Assembly: GCF_002901825.1 (NCBI RefSeq) | Contig: NZ_PPQD01000017.1 | Location: forward strand, 186,001-250,000 | Length of the DNA: 64,000 bases | Direction of reading: 5' to 3' | From: Mammaliicoccus sciuri | Lineage (GTDB): Bacteria; Bacillota; Bacilli; Staphylococcales; Staphylococcaceae | Part shown: positions 46,940-59,231 of the stretch, one piece after another | Layout: every line of letters starts with the position of its first letter | Numbering within the stretch: position 1 is the first letter of the stretch | The notes under the pieces: model-generated | The model's database searches: none | Told to the model about the DNA's origin: nothing | What the model saw: the letters and a program-made list of their open reading frames with translations, nothing else | Made by a program: the position numbers and the translations under genes

Positions 46940-47200
46940 ATGAAAAAGATTGAATTGCATATTACGTTACAAGGTCAAGTATTAGATACACAAGGACAAG
47001 CTTTAAATAGAGCGGTACATGATTTAGGTTATGAACAAGTCAATGATATAAGAGTTGGTAAAGTTATTTACATGACTGTTGATGAAACAGATGATAATTC
47101 AATCAAGAATGTCGTTAATACTTTAAGTGAGAAGCTATTTGCCAATACGGTTATTGAAGAATATAGTTTTAAAATCTTAGAAGATAAGGAGAACGCATAA
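46940..47200 (+). CDS. purS: FGAM synthase subunit PurS
   Basis: 86 residues, the normal size. [19 protein letters not shown] is typical. PurS bridges PurQ and PurL in the three-part FGAM synthase. TTGGAGG ribosome site before ATG 46940. Confidence 0.95.
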   Translation: MKKIELHITLQGQVLDTQGQALNRAVHDLGYEQVNDIRVGKVIYMTVDETDDNSIKNVVNTLSEKLFANTVIEEYSFKILEDKENA

Positions 47201-47871
47201 TGAAATTAGCTGTATTAGTATTTCCAGGATCTAATTGCGATCGTGATATGTATAATGCTGCTAAACGTTCAGGTGTCGAAGCGGCATATGTAGACTATAG
47301 AGAAACTTCTCTTGAAGGTTTTGATGGTGTATTAATACCTGGAGGCTTCTCATTTGGTGATTATTTAAGATCAGGTGCAATGGCACGCGTAGCACCAATT
47401 ATTAGTGAAGTGAAAAGACTTGCAAGTGAAGGTAAACCAGTACTTGGCGTATGTAATGGATTCCAAATCTTAACAGAGGTTGGTTTGTTACCAGGTGCAC
47501 TGTTACATAACGACAGTCATTTATTTGTAAGTAGAAATGAATCGTTAACAATCGTGAATAATGAAACGAAATTCACACATCAGTATGAAAAAGATGAAAC
47601 TGTCATTTATCCTGTTGCGCATGGTGAAGGTCACTATTATTGTACAGATGTATTATACGAAGAACTTGTTAATCATAATCAAATTATTTTAACTTACAAT
47701 GATAATCCTAATGGTTCATACAAAGATATAGCTGGAATTACGAATAAAGAAGGAAATGTTTGTGGGATGATGCCTCATCCAGAACGTGCCATGGAAACAT
47801 TACTTGGTTCAGATAGTGGCGTTAAATTATTTCAATCTATGATCGAAAGTTGGAGGGAACAACATGTCTAA
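47200..47871 (+). CDS. purQ: FGAM synthase glutaminase subunit
   Basis: 223 residues. Class I glutaminase: [11 protein letters not shown] with the Cys nucleophile, AHGEGHY and MPHPERAME with the His/Glu. Supplies ammonia to PurL. Overlaps purS by 1 nt and purL by 8 nt. Confidence 0.97.
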   Translation: MKLAVLVFPGSNCDRDMYNAAKRSGVEAAYVDYRETSLEGFDGVLIPGGFSFGDYLRSGAMARVAPIISEVKRLASEGKPVLGVCNGFQILTEVGLLPGALLHNDSHLFVSRNESLTIVNNETKFTHQYEKDETVIYPVAHGEGHYYCTDVLYEELVNHNQIILTYNDNPNGSYKDIAGITNKEGNVCGMMPHPERAMETLLGSDSGVKLFQSMIESWREQHV

Positions 47872-50053
47872 GTTTTTAGAACCTAGTATAGAAGAAATTG
47901 AAAAAGAATATTTATATAGAGATATGGGTTTAACTGACGAAGAATATCAAAAGGTCGTAAGCATTTTAGGACGCAAACCGAACTTTACTGAAATAGGTAT
48001 ATTCTCGGTAATGTGGAGTGAACATTGCTCATATAAACATTCTAAACCATTTTTAAAACAATTCCCTACTTCTGGTGAACATGTCTTAATGGGTCCAGGT
48101 GAAGGTGCTGGTGTTGTAGATATCGGTGATAATCAAGCAGTCGTGTTTAAAGTAGAATCTCATAACCATCCTTCAGCAATTGAACCTTATCAAGGTGCTG
48201 CAACAGGTGTTGGCGGTATAATCCGCGATATCGTATCAATCGGAGCAAGACCTATTTCTTTATTAAATAGTTTAAGATTTGGCGAATTATCAAATAAGAC
48301 AAACCGTAGATTGTTTAGTGGTGTTGTAAAAGGTATCGGTGGTTATGGAAACTGTATCGGTATACCAACAGTAGCAGGTGAGATTGAATTTGATGAAAGA
48401 TATGATGGTAATCCACTTGTTAATGCAATGTGTGTTGGTATTATAGATCATGACAAAATTCAAAAAGGTACTGCTAAAGGTATTGGAAACCCAGTTATCT
48501 ATGTTGGATTAAAAACGGGTAGAGACGGTATTCACGGTGCAACTTTTGCATCTGAAGAGCTAAGTGAAGCATCTGAAAGTAAAAGACCTTCTGTACAAAT
48601 TGGGGATCCATTTGTAGGTAAAAAATTAATGGAAGCAACTTTAGAAGCAATTACTTATCCTGAATTAGTAGGTATTCAAGACATGGGAGCAGCAGGATTA
48701 ACATCATCTTCTTCTGAAATGGCAGCTAAAGGTGAAAGTGGTATTCATCTGCATTTAGAGAAAGTACCAACAAGAGAAAAAGGCATCTCACCATATGAAA
48801 TGATGCTTTCAGAAACACAAGAGCGTATGTTATTAGTAGTTGAAAAAGGTACAGAACAAAAATTCTTAGATTTGTTTGAACATCATGAATTAGATTCTGC
48901 CGTAATAGGTGAAGTAACGGATACAAATAGATTTGTCTTATCTTATGAAGATGAAATATACGCTGATATTCCTGTGGAACCGTTAGCTGATGAAGCACCC
49001 GTTTATATTCTTGAAGGTGAAGCAAAAGAATTTGATCAAAATGATAATCAATATGATGAAATCAATGTTGAAGAAGTTTTCCAGAAATTAATCAATCATC
49101 CAACAATTGCATCTAAGCATTATGCATATGACCAATATGACCAACAAGTTGGTGCCAATACAATTATCAAGCCAGGTATTAGTGCTGGAGTTGTGAGAGT
49201 GGAAGGTACAAATAAAGCTATTGCTTCTACTATAGATGGAGAAGCGAGATATGTTTATAACAATCCATATGAAGGTGGAAAAATGGTTGTTGCAGAAGCA
49301 TATAGAAATTTAATTTCTGTAGGTGCTAAACCATTAGCAATGACGGATTGTTTAAACTATGGTTCTCCTGAGAAGAAAGATATTTATCAACAACTTGCAG
49401 ATTCTACTAAAGGAATGGCAGAAGCTTGTGAGGCTTTAAATACACCTGTCGTATCAGGTAATGTTTCTTTATACAATGAAACAAAAGGGACATCAATTTT
49501 CCCTACACCTGTAGTCGGTATGGTTGGTTTAATTGAAGATGTCACGTATTTAAATGATTATCAACCACAAGTAAATGATCGTGTATTTGTAGTCGGAGAA
49601 ACAAAAGATGACTTTGGTGGTAGTCAGATTGAAAAGTTAATATTTAAAGAAGTTAATCATGAACCAAGTTCAATTGATTTATCAGTAGAAGTAAAACGTG
49701 GAGAACAAATTAAAGATGCAATACGTTCAGGCAAAATTTCACACACGCAAGCTGTTGGTAAAGGTGGTCTTGCTATTGGACTTGCAAAAATAGCTACACA
49801 CTTTAACTTAGGATTAGATGTGACTTTACCAGTAACAAATGCTCAATTATTTAGTGAAACTCAAGGTAGATATATTGTTGTCGTTAAAGAAGGACAATCT
49901 ATAGATATTGATGATGCCGTTGAAATAGGTCGTGTTACTGATAATGTTCAATTTACGATTAAAAATGATGCTGCTCAAATTAAATACAATGTATCTGATT
50001 TGAATGAGCAATTGAAAGGGGCAATAGCTCAATGCATGAAATCAAGAGTTTAA
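47864..50053 (+). CDS. purL: FGAM synthase large subunit
   Basis: 729 residues, the small PurL form that needs PurS and Pur[52 protein letters not shown] and [11 protein letters not shown] are visible. Makes FGAM from FGAR, ATP and ammonia. 22-nt overlap with purF. Confidence 0.97.
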   Translation: MSKFLEPSIEEIEKEYLYRDMGLTDEEYQKVVSILGRKPNFTEIGIFSVMWSEHCSYKHSKPFLKQFPTSGEHVLMGPGEGAGVVDIGDNQAVVFKVESHNHPSAIEPYQGAATGVGGIIRDIVSIGARPISLLNSLRFGELSNKTNRRLFSGVVKGIGGYGNCIGIPTVAGEIEFDERYDGNPLVNAMCVGIIDHDKIQKGTAKGIGNPVIYVGLKTGRDGIHGATFASEELSEASESKRPSVQIGDPFVGKKLMEATLEAITYPELVGIQDMGAAGLTSSSSEMAAKGESGIHLHLEKVPTREKGISPYEMMLSETQERMLLVVEKGTEQKFLDLFEHHELDSAVIGEVTDTNRFVLSYEDEIYADIPVEPLADEAPVYILEGEAKEFDQNDNQYDEINVEEVFQKLINHPTIASKHYAYDQYDQQVGANTIIKPGISAGVVRVEGTNKAIASTIDGEARYVYNNPYEGGKMVVAEAYRNLISVGAKPLAMTDCLNYGSPEKKDIYQQLADSTKGMAEACEALNTPVVSGNVSLYNETKGTSIFPTPVVGMVGLIEDVTYLNDYQPQVNDRVFVVGETKDDFGGSQIEKLIFKEVNHEPSSIDLSVEVKRGEQIKDAIRSGKISHTQAVGKGGLAIGLAKIATHFNLGLDVTLPVTNAQLFSETQGRYIVVVKEGQSIDIDDAVEIGRVTDNVQFTIKNDAAQIKYNVSDLNEQLKGAIAQCMKSRV

Positions 50054-51528
50054 ATGAAGAATGCGGCGTATTTGGTATATGGAATCATCCAGAATCTGCA
50101 CAACTCACATATATGGGTCTTCATAGTTTACAACATAGAGGTCAAGAAGGTGCAGGAATTGTAACTTCAAACGGTTTCAAGTTAAAAGGTGAAAGAGGAT
50201 TAGGTTTATTATCTGATGCCATTACGGATACACAATTAGAAGATTTTAAAAGGAATCAACATGCAATAGGGCATGTAAGATATGCAACTTCAGGCAACAA
50301 AGGAATTGAAAATATTCAACCATTTTTATATCACTTTTATGATATGAGTGTTGGTGTTTGCCACAATGGTAATTTAGTCAATGCGCAAAGCTTAAGAAAA
50401 GAATTAGAACAAGAAGGTGCAATTTTCCATTCTTCTTCTGATACGGAAGTGATTATGCACCTTATAAGAAGAAGTAAAGCGCCTACTTTCGAAGAAGCAT
50501 TGAAAGAAAGTTTGAATACAGTTAAAGGTGGTTTCACATTTGCATTATTAACAAAAGATGCATTATATGGCGCTGTTGACCCAAATGCAATAAGACCATT
50601 AGCTGTAGGTAGAATGAAGACGGGTGCTTATATTATTGCTAGTGAGACATGTGCAATTGATGTACTCGGTGCAGAGTTTGTAAGAGATATTCATGCAGGC
50701 GAATATATTGTCATAAATGATGATGGTATAAGAGTTGAATCGTACACAACGGAAACAACGACTGCGATTTCAGCGATGGAGTACATTTACTTTGCAAGAC
50801 CGGACTCCACAATTGCTGGTAAGAACGTTCATGCAGTTCGCAAAGCATCAGGGAAAAAATTAGCTCAAGAAAGTCCGGCTTTAAATGCTGATATGGTAAT
50901 CGGTGTACCAAACTCTTCACTTTCAGCAGCATCTGGTTTTGCAGAAGAAAGTCATTTACCTTATGAAATGGGTCTTGTAAAAAATCAATATGTCGCTCGA
51001 ACATTTATCCAACCGACACAGGAATTAAGAGAACAAGGTGTACGCGTGAAATTATCAGCTGTAAAAGATATCGTACATGGTAAAAATATCGTGCTTGTTG
51101 ATGATTCTATTGTGAGAGGAACTACGAGTAAACGTATCGTTAGAATGTTAAAAGACGCTGGAGCAAATGAAGTGCACGTACGTATCGCATCACCAGAATT
51201 CATGTTTCCAAGTTTCTATGGTATCGATGTGTCGACATCTGCTGAGCTAATTTCTGCACATAAATCACCTGAAGAAATTAGAGATTATATTGGTGCAGAT
51301 TCACTTGCATATTTATCAGTTGATGGCTTAATACGATCAATAGGGTTAGATAAAGACGTACCTTATCGTGGACTATGTGTAGAAAGCTTTACTGGTGACT
51401 ATCCAGCAGGTCTTTATGACTATGAAGAAAGATATTATCAAAACTTAAGTCCACGTCAAAAAGCTTATTTAGCTAGTAATAAACAATACTTTGATAAAGA
51501 GGGTAATCTTAATGTCGAAAGCATATAA
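50032..51528 (+). CDS. purF: Amidophosphoribosyltransferase
   Basis: 498 residues. A 10-residue propeptide ([10 protein letters not shown]) precedes Cys11, the glutaminase nucleophile (CGVFGIW). The PRPP loop is [13 protein letters not shown]. It commits PRPP to purines. Family members of this type carry an Fe-S cluster; cysteines in the C-terminal half (GLCVESF) are consistent with it. Confidence 0.97.
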   Translation: MHEIKSLNEECGVFGIWNHPESAQLTYMGLHSLQHRGQEGAGIVTSNGFKLKGERGLGLLSDAITDTQLEDFKRNQHAIGHVRYATSGNKGIENIQPFLYHFYDMSVGVCHNGNLVNAQSLRKELEQEGAIFHSSSDTEVIMHLIRRSKAPTFEEALKESLNTVKGGFTFALLTKDALYGAVDPNAIRPLAVGRMKTGAYIIASETCAIDVLGAEFVRDIHAGEYIVINDDGIRVESYTTETTTAISAMEYIYFARPDSTIAGKNVHAVRKASGKKLAQESPALNADMVIGVPNSSLSAASGFAEESHLPYEMGLVKNQYVARTFIQPTQELREQGVRVKLSAVKDIVHGKNIVLVDDSIVRGTTSKRIVRMLKDAGANEVHVRIASPEFMFPSFYGIDVSTSAELISAHKSPEEIRDYIGADSLAYLSVDGLIRSIGLDKDVPYRGLCVESFTGDYPAGLYDYEERYYQNLSPRQKAYLASNKQYFDKEGNLNVESI

Positions 51529-52546
51529 AGCATCTGGTGTAGATATTGAAGCTGGTTATGAAGCGGTCAATAGAATGAAGTCACATGTTCAAAGCACGAT
51601 GAGAAAGGAAGTACTAGGTGGTTTAGGCGGCTTTGGTGCTGCATTTGATCTGTCACAATTAAATATGAAGAAACCAGTTCTTGTTTCTGGAACAGATGGT
51701 GTTGGTACAAAGCTTAAACTTGCAATTGATTATAACAAACATGACACAATTGGTATCGATGCCGTTGCGATGTGTGTGAATGATATTTTAACGACTGGTG
51801 CAGAACCTTTGTATTTCCTTGATTATATTGCGACGAATAAAGTAAATCCTGAAACGATTGAAGCGATTGTTTCAGGTGTATCTGTCGGTTGTAAAGAAAC
51901 GAACTGTGCATTAATTGGCGGAGAAACTGCAGAAATGGGCGAAATGTACCATCAAGGAGAATATGATATCGCAGGATTTTGTGTTGGCGCTGTTGAAAAA
52001 GATGACTATATAGATGGCAGTGAAGTTGATGAAGGTGACGTCATAATTGGTATTACATCAAGTGGTATACATTCAAACGGCTACAGTTTAGTTAGAAACT
52101 TAATTAAAGAAAGTCAAATTAACTTAAATGATGCATTTGATGATGAGAGAACGTATTTAGAAACTTTTCTTGAACCAACAAAGTTATATGTTAAACCTGT
52201 TCTTGCCGTATTAGATAAAGTAAAAGTTAAAGGTATGTCACACATTACTGGCGGAGGATTTATTGAAAATATTCCAAGAGCTATTCCAGAAAATAAAGAT
52301 GCACATATCGATGTTCAATCATATGAAGTACCACAAATATTCCATTGGTTAAAAGAGCAAGGAAAGATTGAAGCACAGGAAATGTATAATGTGTTTAATA
52401 TGGGCATTGGCTTTGTACTTATCGTCAATAAAGAAGATGCACAAGAAACTTTAGATATCTTGAAAGCAAAAAATGAAGAAGCATATGTAATAGGTGAAAT
52501 TTCAAACGGAACAGGTCAGGTCAAATTGACGGGGGTTCAATCATGA
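51512..52546 (+). CDS. purM: AIR synthetase
   Basis: 344 residues. [32 protein letters not shown] and [13 protein letters not shown] are PurM motifs. ATG 51512 has GAGGGT upstream and overlaps purF by 17 nt. Confidence 0.97.
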   Translation: MSKAYKASGVDIEAGYEAVNRMKSHVQSTMRKEVLGGLGGFGAAFDLSQLNMKKPVLVSGTDGVGTKLKLAIDYNKHDTIGIDAVAMCVNDILTTGAEPLYFLDYIATNKVNPETIEAIVSGVSVGCKETNCALIGGETAEMGEMYHQGEYDIAGFCVGAVEKDDYIDGSEVDEGDVIIGITSSGIHSNGYSLVRNLIKESQINLNDAFDDERTYLETFLEPTKLYVKPVLAVLDKVKVKGMSHITGGGFIENIPRAIPENKDAHIDVQSYEVPQIFHWLKEQGKIEAQEMYNVFNMGIGFVLIVNKEDAQETLDILKAKNEEAYVIGEISNGTGQVKLTGVQS

Positions 52547-53109
52547 TTAAAATAGCAGTATTTGCATCAGGAAATGGATCGAACTTTGAGAAAATAATGG
52601 AAAATATCGAAGCAGGTTATTTAGACCATATAGAGGTAACAGCATTGTATACAGATAACCCTAATGCTTTTTGCATAGAAAGAGCAAGACGATTTAATTT
52701 ACCAGTTTATATCATTGATCCAAGAACTTACGATAGTAAAAAAGAATATGAAGAAGCACTACTCACAAGATTAGCTCAAGATCGTGTAAGTTGGGTTATT
52801 TTAGCAGGATATATGAAAATCGTTGGTCCTACATTATTAAAACAATATGAAGGTAAAATGTTGAATATTCATCCATCAATATTACCAAGTTTTCCTGGTA
52901 AGGACGCTGTTGGGCAAGCATTAGATTACGGTGTACGTGTTACAGGAGCAACTGTTCATTACGTTGATAGTGGTATGGATACTGGCGAAATCATCGATCA
53001 ATTAAGCTGTAAAGTATATCCAGATGATACGAGAGAGACATTACAATTAAGAATACAGAACTTAGAATACGAACTATATCCACGTGTTATGAAAGAAATT
53101 ATTCAATAA
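52543..53109 (+). CDS. purN: GAR transformylase (10-formyl-THF dependent)
   Basis: 188 residues. [33 protein letters not shown] (catalytic Asn/His) and [14 protein letters not shown] with the catalytic Asp. Uses formyl-THF from FolD. 4-nt overlap with purM. Confidence 0.97.
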   Translation: MIKIAVFASGNGSNFEKIMENIEAGYLDHIEVTALYTDNPNAFCIERARRFNLPVYIIDPRTYDSKKEYEEALLTRLAQDRVSWVILAGYMKIVGPTLLKQYEGKMLNIHPSILPSFPGKDAVGQALDYGVRVTGATVHYVDSGMDTGEIIDQLSCKVYPDDTRETLQLRIQNLEYELYPRVMKEIIQ

Positions 53110-53124
53110 AGGAGTCTTTACAAA

Positions 53125-54603
53125 ATGAAGAATGCAATATTAAGTGTGTCAGATAAAACAAATATAGAAGATTTCGCAAGCAAATTAATAGAAAATGATT
53201 ATAAAATCTTTTCAACTGGTGGTACTAAAAAGGCACTTGAAAATGCTGGGATTGAAGTATATTCAGTTTCAGAGTTAACAAACTTTCCAGAAATAATGGA
53301 TGGAAGAGTCAAAACTTTACATCCAGGTGTACATGGAGGGATTCTTGCAAATCGTTCTATTCCTGAACATTTAACAGCATTAAAAGAACAAGACATCGAC
53401 TTAATTGATTTAGTAGTCGTAAATTTATATCCATTTAAAGAAACTGTCAAGAAAGAAGATGTAACAGAAGATGAAGCAATTGAAAACATCGATATCGGTG
53501 GACCAACTATGTTACGTGCAGCAGCAAAGAACTTCAAATTTGTTACAACAGTCGTAGATCCTGCTGATTATAACGAAGTCATTGAACGTATTGCTTCTGA
53601 CAAACTTGATGAAAATTATCGTAAATCATTAATGGTTAAAGTATTTAAACATACAAATGATTATGACAATGCGATTGTTGAATTTTTTGGAAATACGTCA
53701 GAAACATTAAGATATGGTGAAAACCCTCAACAAAATGCTACTTTTGTAAAGACTTCAAATGAACCAAATACATTAGCTAGCGCTAAACAATTACATGGTA
53801 AAGCTTTAAGCTTTAATAACATTAAAGATGCTGATGCAACTTTATCACTTATTAAAAAGTTTGAACAACCTGCAGCTGTTGCAGTGAAACATATGAACCC
53901 ATGTGGTGTTGGTGTAGGCGCATCAATTGAAGAAGCGTACGATTATGCATATGAAGCAGATTCACAATCTATTTTTGGTGGTATTGTCGCTTTAAATAGA
54001 CCCGTTACAAAGGAATTAGCTGAAAAATTACATTCTATTTTCTTGGAAGTCATTATTGCGCCAAGCTATGACAAAGAAGCTTTAGAAGTCTTAACAGCGA
54101 AGAAGAATATTAGATTACTAGAAATTGATATGACTGAAACGCAAGACGAGCAAGAATTCGTATCCGTATCAGGTGGATATTTAGTTCAAGATAAAGATAA
54201 TGCAACATTAACGCGTGAAGAAATGAAAGTCGTTACAGATGTTGAACCAACTGAAGCACAATGGAAAGCGTTAGAACTTGGATGGAAAGTTGTCCGCTCA
54301 GTTAAAAGTAATGCTATTGTACTAGCAAACGATCACCAAACTGTTGGTGTAGGTGCTGGACAAATGAATAGAGTTGGCTCTGCAAAAATAGCAATTGATC
54401 GTGCAATTGAAATGAATGAAAATGTAGCATTAGCCTCAGATGGATTTTTCCCAATGGGTGACACTGTAGAAACAGCAGCAAAAGCAGGTATTAAAACAAT
54501 TATCCAACCAGGTGGGTCAATTAAAGATCAAGATTCAATAGATATGGCAAATAAATATGGAATCAGTATGGTATTTACTGGTATGAGACACTTTAAACAT
54601 TAG
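53125..54603 (+). CDS. purH: AICAR transformylase/IMP cyclohydrolase
   Basis: 492 residues. The N-terminal MGS-like cyclohydrolase domain ([36 protein letters not shown]) and C-terminal transformylase domain ([30 protein letters not shown]) are complete. Makes the last two steps to IMP. Confidence 0.97.
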   Translation: MKNAILSVSDKTNIEDFASKLIENDYKIFSTGGTKKALENAGIEVYSVSELTNFPEIMDGRVKTLHPGVHGGILANRSIPEHLTALKEQDIDLIDLVVVNLYPFKETVKKEDVTEDEAIENIDIGGPTMLRAAAKNFKFVTTVVDPADYNEVIERIASDKLDENYRKSLMVKVFKHTNDYDNAIVEFFGNTSETLRYGENPQQNATFVKTSNEPNTLASAKQLHGKALSFNNIKDADATLSLIKKFEQPAAVAVKHMNPCGVGVGASIEEAYDYAYEADSQSIFGGIVALNRPVTKELAEKLHSIFLEVIIAPSYDKEALEVLTAKKNIRLLEIDMTETQDEQEFVSVSGGYLVQDKDNATLTREEMKVVTDVEPTEAQWKALELGWKVVRSVKSNAIVLANDHQTVGVGAGQMNRVGSAKIAIDRAIEMNENVALASDGFFPMGDTVETAAKAGIKTIIQPGGSIKDQDSIDMANKYGISMVFTGMRHFKH

Positions 54604-54612
54604 GAGGTCAAT

Positions 54613-55866
54613 ATGAAAGTACTTGTTATAGGATCAGGTGGAAGAGAACATGCGTTAGCTCAAAAATGTCAATCGTCTAAATTAGTAAATGAAGTCTTCG
54701 TCATTCCGGGTAATGATGCAATGGAAGAAGTTGCGACAATTGTATCGGATATTCAAGAAAATGATCATTTAGCTATAAAATCTTTTGTAGAACAAAACAA
54801 TATTGAATGGGTAATAATTGGACCTGAACAACCTTTAATAGATGGTTTAACAGATGTATTAGAGGAAACAAATGCTAAAGTCTTCGGACCAAATAAAGAA
54901 GCAGCACAATTAGAAGGTTCTAAAGAATTTGCGAAAAAGATTATGGAAAAGTATCATATTCCAACTGCAGAATATAAGACAATCACAACAAAAGAAGAAG
55001 CAATCAATTATGTTGAGCAGTGCAAAATACCTATTGTACTTAAAAAAGATGGACTTGCAGCCGGTAAAGGTGTAATCGTTGCTTTAACACGTGAAGAAGC
55101 AAGGGAAGGCGTAGAAACTTTATATCAAACACCTCATGAAAAAGTAGTATTCGAAGAGTTTCTTGATGGAGAAGAATATTCAGTTATGACATTTGTGAAT
55201 CAATCATATGCAGTTCCATTTGATTGTATCGCCCAAGATCATAAACGTGCATTCGATGGTGATAAAGGTCCAAATACAGGTGGTATGGGCGCATACTGTC
55301 CGGTACCACATATTACGGATGATGTATTGGAAGAAACGAATCAAAAAATCGCACAACCTATTGCGGATGCTTTAGTGAGTGAAGGCATTAACTATTTTGG
55401 TTTGATTTATATTGGCGCAATTTTAACAAAAGAAGGACCAAAAGTAATTGAATTTAATGCAAGATTCGGTGATCCAGAGGCACAAGTATTATTGACTAAA
55501 TTAGATTCTGATTTTATTGAAATATTAAACAAGGTGTATCATAAAGAACCCATAACATTAGAATGGAAAGATGAAAGTGTTGTTGGTGTCGTATTAGCAT
55601 CTAAAGGATATCCAGGTGATTATGATAAAGGATATTCAGTTGAAGGTTTAGAGCATGTAGATCAATATTTTGTGAGTGCTTTGAAGAAGAATTCAGCAGG
55701 CAAGTATGAAAATAACGGTGGACGTGTCATGATAGTTATCGGTACGGGTGATAATATTGAAACGGCTCAAAAACATGCATATGAACAAGTCAAACATATT
55801 AAAAGTGAACAATTATTCTATAGAAATGATATTGGGCATAAAGCATTAAAAGCATATAAATTATAA
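54613..55866 (+). CDS. purD: GAR synthetase
   Basis: 417-residue ATP-grasp ligase. [14 protein letters not shown] at the N terminus, [24 protein letters not shown] near the metal site. Joins glycine to phosphoribosylamine. Last gene of the operon, followed by a terminator 3 nt after the stop. Confidence 0.97.
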   Translation: MKVLVIGSGGREHALAQKCQSSKLVNEVFVIPGNDAMEEVATIVSDIQENDHLAIKSFVEQNNIEWVIIGPEQPLIDGLTDVLEETNAKVFGPNKEAAQLEGSKEFAKKIMEKYHIPTAEYKTITTKEEAINYVEQCKIPIVLKKDGLAAGKGVIVALTREEAREGVETLYQTPHEKVVFEEFLDGEEYSVMTFVNQSYAVPFDCIAQDHKRAFDGDKGPNTGGMGAYCPVPHITDDVLEETNQKIAQPIADALVSEGINYFGLIYIGAILTKEGPKVIEFNARFGDPEAQVLLTKLDSDFIEILNKVYHKEPITLEWKDESVVGVVLASKGYPGDYDKGYSVEGLEHVDQYFVSALKKNSAGKYENNGGRVMIVIGTGDNIETAQKHAYEQVKHIKSEQLFYRNDIGHKALKAYKL

Positions 55867-55869
55867 TTA

Positions 55870-55903
55870 AAGGCTGAGACAACAAAGTTTGTCTCAGCCT
55901 TTT
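55870..55903 (+). terminator. pur operon terminator
   Basis: AAGGCTGAGACAA (55870-55882) with TTGTCTCAGCCTT (55889-55901), then T residues. A stem of this GCTGAGAC type is common in staphylococci. Confidence 0.92.
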
Positions 55904-55958
55904 CATTGCGCTATATTTCATTCTTTTAGGGAAAGGTATGGTCAAATATAACGCAATG

Positions 55959-56750
55959 TTATCGAATATCTGAAATGTGTGTTATAGGTAAATAAATATT
56001 TAATAAATATGCAACAGCAACGAGTGCAATCGTCATTAAAATGAAATATAAATCATTTTTAGTGAAAGGTACCTTATAATAGAAAGTTCTTTTGCCGTTT
56101 GTGAATCCTTTTGCTTCCATTGCAACAGCTAACCTATGAGATTTTCTTATACTTTGACTTAACGTTGGAATGAGCAAATGGTGTATCCATTTTAAGGCTT
56201 TGCGGTTACTTTTATCTATAACTGCATAACGCATCTTTAAAGCTTGTCTTAACTGCATAAAAGAGCTAAACATAAGAGGTATCATGCGTATAGAAGCCAT
56301 GAAAGCATATGCAATTTTAGGTTTGACTTTTAAATGTTGCATGAAACTATAAAACACATAAATGATTTGTGAAGTAAATGGTATAACCATGCCGTAAAAC
56401 GAAATAACAAGTGTACGCATGGTTACGTGAATACCTCTTAAAAAGCTTTCTTCAGTAATATGAATAATGCCGAACTTGAAAATTGTTTCGCTTCCTTCAC
56501 CATAGAAAATCATAAATAAGGAAGAAGTGAGTCCGAAAAATAAAGTGATTACAATGACGATTAATAGTGGTAACCATCTCACACCGCTCATGATGATTAA
56601 ATAAAGGAACATAATAATCGTTAAATAGAGCATGAAATCAAATTGATGAATAAATATCGCATAGAAAAATAGAGCGATACCTAATATAAGTTTCGTTAGA
56701 ATATTGACATCATCAATAAATGTAGAGTATTTCTTCCAATTAGTTAACAT
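55959..56750 (-). CDS. ykoC: ECF transporter T component (thiamine/HMP)
   Basis: 263 residues with five or six membrane helices and the EcfT coupling region (SIRMIPLMFSSFMQLRQA, Arg-rich). It links the ATPase pair to the YkoE substrate subunit. ATG 56750 has a GGTG-type site; the frame continues to a GTG at 56762 without better support. Overlaps ykoD by 11 nt. Confidence 0.88.
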   Translation of the reverse strand: MLTNWKKYSTFIDDVNILTKLILGIALFFYAIFIHQFDFMLYLTIIMFLYLIIMSGVRWLPLLIVIVITLFFGLTSSLFMIFYGEGSETIFKFGIIHITEESFLRGIHVTMRTLVISFYGMVIPFTSQIIYVFYSFMQHLKVKPKIAYAFMASIRMIPLMFSSFMQLRQALKMRYAVIDKSNRKALKWIHHLLIPTLSQSIRKSHRLAVAMEAKGFTNGKRTFYYKVPFTKNDLYFILMTIALVAVAYLLNIYLPITHISDIR

Positions 56751-58143
56751 GAGATTCACCACCGCTTACATGTAATTGCTCGTCTTTGATCGTCAATCTT
56801 CTAGTAGCATAACGATTAATGATCTCATTTTCATGTGTAATCATTAAGATAGTTTGACCATTTTGTACACGCTCATGAAATAATTTGATGAGTTCAAAGG
56901 TGTTGTGACTGTCTAAACCGAATGTTGGTTCATCCAGTAAAATAATTTCAGAATTTGTACTTAATGCAGTTGCGACACTTAATCTTTTTTTCTGTCCTAT
57001 TGATAATTCAAAAGGGTGTTGGTCTTTCACATGATTAAGTTTTAATAACGTCAACATGTCTTGAGTCTTGTCATGAGCTGTCTGTTTATCTTGATAAGCA
57101 TAATTGATAAATATTTCATGATAAACAGATGTTTCGATGAATTGTAATTCTGGATTTTGATAAACGAAATACATATGTTTAGAAGCATCTTTTACTTTTT
57201 TGATGTGTTTATTCTTATAAAGTATTTGACCATTATATTTAATGAGCTGCATCATCGTTTCTAAAAATGTTGTCTTACCTGTTCCATTTGGTCCAGTTAT
57301 TGTAAGCCATTCGCCACTTGAAATCGTTAATTCATCTATACTAAATAGTTTTTTGGAGCCACGTAGTACATCTAACTGCTCTATATTTAACAACGGATTG
57401 TGCTCAGTAGTCTGTTTAGTTAATTTTGGGGCATATCGCCATGAGTTAGGATGCCATACACCGTATTCATTTAATATGTCTGTATGATGATCTAATATAT
57501 CTTGAGGTGTACTATCATGTGTGATTTCACCATTTTCATTCATCACGATGACTCTATCAACATAATTCCAAATATAATCAACTTTATGTTCCACGATTAC
57601 AACGGTTTGATTTGTCCAATGCTCCATAATCAAATCCCATAGTTGAGTCGTTGATTGATGATCAAGCATTGCTGTCGGTTCATCAAGAAATAACGTATTT
57701 GTATCTTGTAATAATATAGAAGCAATCGCTAATTTTTGTTTCATACCACCACTTAAACGATTGATTTTTAGTGAAGGATCAGCATTTAAATTTACCTGTT
57801 TCATGGCATTTTTTATAAATCCGTCCATTTTATCAGGTTCGATGTTCATATTCTCAAGCACAAATGCTAATTCTTCTTTAATCTCAGGCATACAAAACTG
57901 CGTATCTGGATCTTGGAAAATAACACCCGGAAGTGAATCGATATTGATTGAATCTACTTTCATCGGTATGTCCATCGATCTCGGTATAATACCGCTTAAT
58001 ATATTTAATAATGTACTTTTACCAGATCCACTTGGACCTAGTAACAGAACTTTTTCTTTATCATTAATATTGATGTTTAAATTTTTAAATATAATGCGTT
58101 CATCATCAGGATACTTTAGTCTTAAATTTTTTAGTGATAACAA
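56740..58143 (-). CDS. ykoD: ECF transporter double ATPase (thiamine/HMP)
   Basis: 467 residues with two ABC ATPase domains: first GPSGSGKSTLLN, LSGGMKQKLA, LFLDEPTAM; second GPNGTGKTTFLE, LSIGQKKRLSVA, ILLDEPTFG. It powers the transporter at the membrane. Twelve nt after ykoE. A fused pair in one chain is normal for YkoD. Confidence 0.93.
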   Translation of the reverse strand: MLSLKNLRLKYPDDERIIFKNLNININDKEKVLLLGPSGSGKSTLLNILSGIIPRSMDIPMKVDSINIDSLPGVIFQDPDTQFCMPEIKEELAFVLENMNIEPDKMDGFIKNAMKQVNLNADPSLKINRLSGGMKQKLAIASILLQDTNTLFLDEPTAMLDHQSTTQLWDLIMEHWTNQTVVIVEHKVDYIWNYVDRVIVMNENGEITHDSTPQDILDHHTDILNEYGVWHPNSWRYAPKLTKQTTEHNPLLNIEQLDVLRGSKKLFSIDELTISSGEWLTITGPNGTGKTTFLETMMQLIKYNGQILYKNKHIKKVKDASKHMYFVYQNPELQFIETSVYHEIFINYAYQDKQTAHDKTQDMLTLLKLNHVKDQHPFELSIGQKKRLSVATALSTNSEIILLDEPTFGLDSHNTFELIKLFHERVQNGQTILMITHENEIINRYATRRLTIKDEQLHVSGGESHVN

Positions 58144-58154
58144 TTGAATAACTC

Positions 58155-58730
58155 CTATAATAAGTCATAATCTTTTTTAGATGCTGGTCTGAACAATTTC
58201 GTAACACCAGTTTGGTCAAGTGCTTTTACAATTGCATAGCCTAATGCACCCGCAACGATTGCACCACTTAAAATTCTAATCGTAAACATTAAAATAACAT
58301 TCCATAAAGCAACGTCACCTAAGTAATTATAGAACCAATCAATTGGTAACGTAATAATACCTGCAGCCATTCCAGCTATTACTGCAACTGATAATTTTCT
58401 TGATTGATATCGAACAGCTAGGAAGATGATTTCACAAGCTAAACCTTGTAATAATGCATATATAAATGTTGGAATATCGAATTGCCCCATTACAATTGTT
58501 TCTCCAGCGCCAGCAGCAAATTCAGCAAGAATGGCAACACCAGGCTTTTGAATAATTAAATAAGTGACAATTGCTGCAATAAACCATACACCATATACAG
58601 ATTGTTCTAAGTGTAGACCAAGTGGTTTTAAAATTTCATAAGGTATCCATAAGAACTTATAAATGATTGCAAACAAAGCACCAATTAATACAGTTACTAA
58701 AATATCTGATAACGTTAATCTTTTTGACAT
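58155..58730 (-). CDS. ykoE: ECF transporter S component (thiamine/HMP)
   Basis: 191 residues, six membrane helices. LGLHLEQSVYGVWFIAA and the AGAGETIVMGQFDIP region are YkoE features. It binds the thiamine precursor hydroxymethylpyrimidine or thiamine. A TPP riboswitch directly upstream supports the vitamin B1 role. First gene of ykoEDC. Confidence 0.92.
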   Translation of the reverse strand: MSKRLTLSDILVTVLIGALFAIIYKFLWIPYEILKPLGLHLEQSVYGVWFIAAIVTYLIIQKPGVAILAEFAAGAGETIVMGQFDIPTFIYALLQGLACEIIFLAVRYQSRKLSVAVIAGMAAGIITLPIDWFYNYLGDVALWNVILMFTIRILSGAIVAGALGYAIVKALDQTGVTKLFRPASKKDYDLL

Positions 58731-58750
58731 GTTAAATTCTCCTTTTATAT

Positions 58751-58788
58751 AAAAAAATGTGCACTCCTATATCTAAATAGAAGCGCAC
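58751..58788 (-). terminator. Riboswitch expression platform terminator
   Basis: On the minus strand GTGCGCTTCTAT pairs with ATAGGAGTGCAC and T7 follows, 21 nt before the ykoE start. With TPP bound, transcription would stop here. Confidence 0.8.
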
Positions 58789-58830
58789 AAAAATATTGTT
58801 ATCATTTAAAAATGAATATTATATGATTTA

Positions 58831-58922
58831 CGAACACTTTCCTACGCTAGTATCATCTAGATCAGGTACAAAGGGTTCAGACCTTTTCATGTCTGTCTCA
58901 GTTTCAAAACACCCCTAGTGCA
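58831..58922 (-). promoter_or_regulatory. TPP riboswitch (THI element)
   Basis: Read on the minus strand it has ACTAGGGGTG, then CTGAGA, ACCCTTTG, ACCTGATCTAGATGATACT and AGCGTAGGAAAGTG, the conserved TPP aptamer core. It controls ykoEDC through the terminator at 58751-58788. Confidence 0.95.
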
Positions 58923-59044
58923 TTTATTAATTTGTTATCCATAAGATAAGTCTTATTAATCTTTTTGTCAATAGTAAATCATAAAAATAAAATTAATTTC
59001 TTAAATAAATGATTTGTAAGTCATTAAAATAAATTCAAAATAAA

Positions 59045-59083
59045 ATCGGGAGCGAAATCGCAAATTGTGATTTCGCTCCCGAC
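59045..59083 (-). terminator. Terminator of the 41-residue gene
   Basis: CGGGAGCGAAATC pairs with GATTTCGCTCCCG around an 8-9 nt loop. On the minus strand ATTTTATTTT follows; the plus strand has no T tail. Confidence 0.8.
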
Positions 59084-59105
59084 TAGGCACGATAATGAAA
59101 TTTAT

Positions 59106-59231
59106 TTATTCGAATGTGTCTTGTATATTTTCTTTTGTTTCATCTTGACCTTTGTTGTTGTCTTGCTTATTTTCTTGTTCTTTTTTCTTAGCTTTTTCTG
59201 CTTCTTCTTTATGCTTATCATTATGAGTCAT
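59106..59231 (-). CDS. 41-residue highly charged protein
   Basis: It encodes MTHNDKHKEEAEKAKKKEQ and a Gln/Asp/Asn-rich tail ending IQDTFE: no hydrophobic segment, mostly Lys, Glu and Gln, probably helical or disordered. An ideal AAAGGAGTG ribosome site 7 nt before the ATG and a terminator after the stop argue that it is real. The long open frame on the other strand is hydrophobic and without a ribosome site. Function unknown. Confidence 0.75.
   Translation of the reverse strand: MTHNDKHKEEAEKAKKKEQENKQDNNKGQDETKENIQDTFE

Noticed and set aside
48726..49025. Minus-strand open frame inside purL
   Set aside because: It lies opposite a well-conserved gene and has no start signal or recognisable motif; similar antisense frames occur opposite purF, purH and purM.
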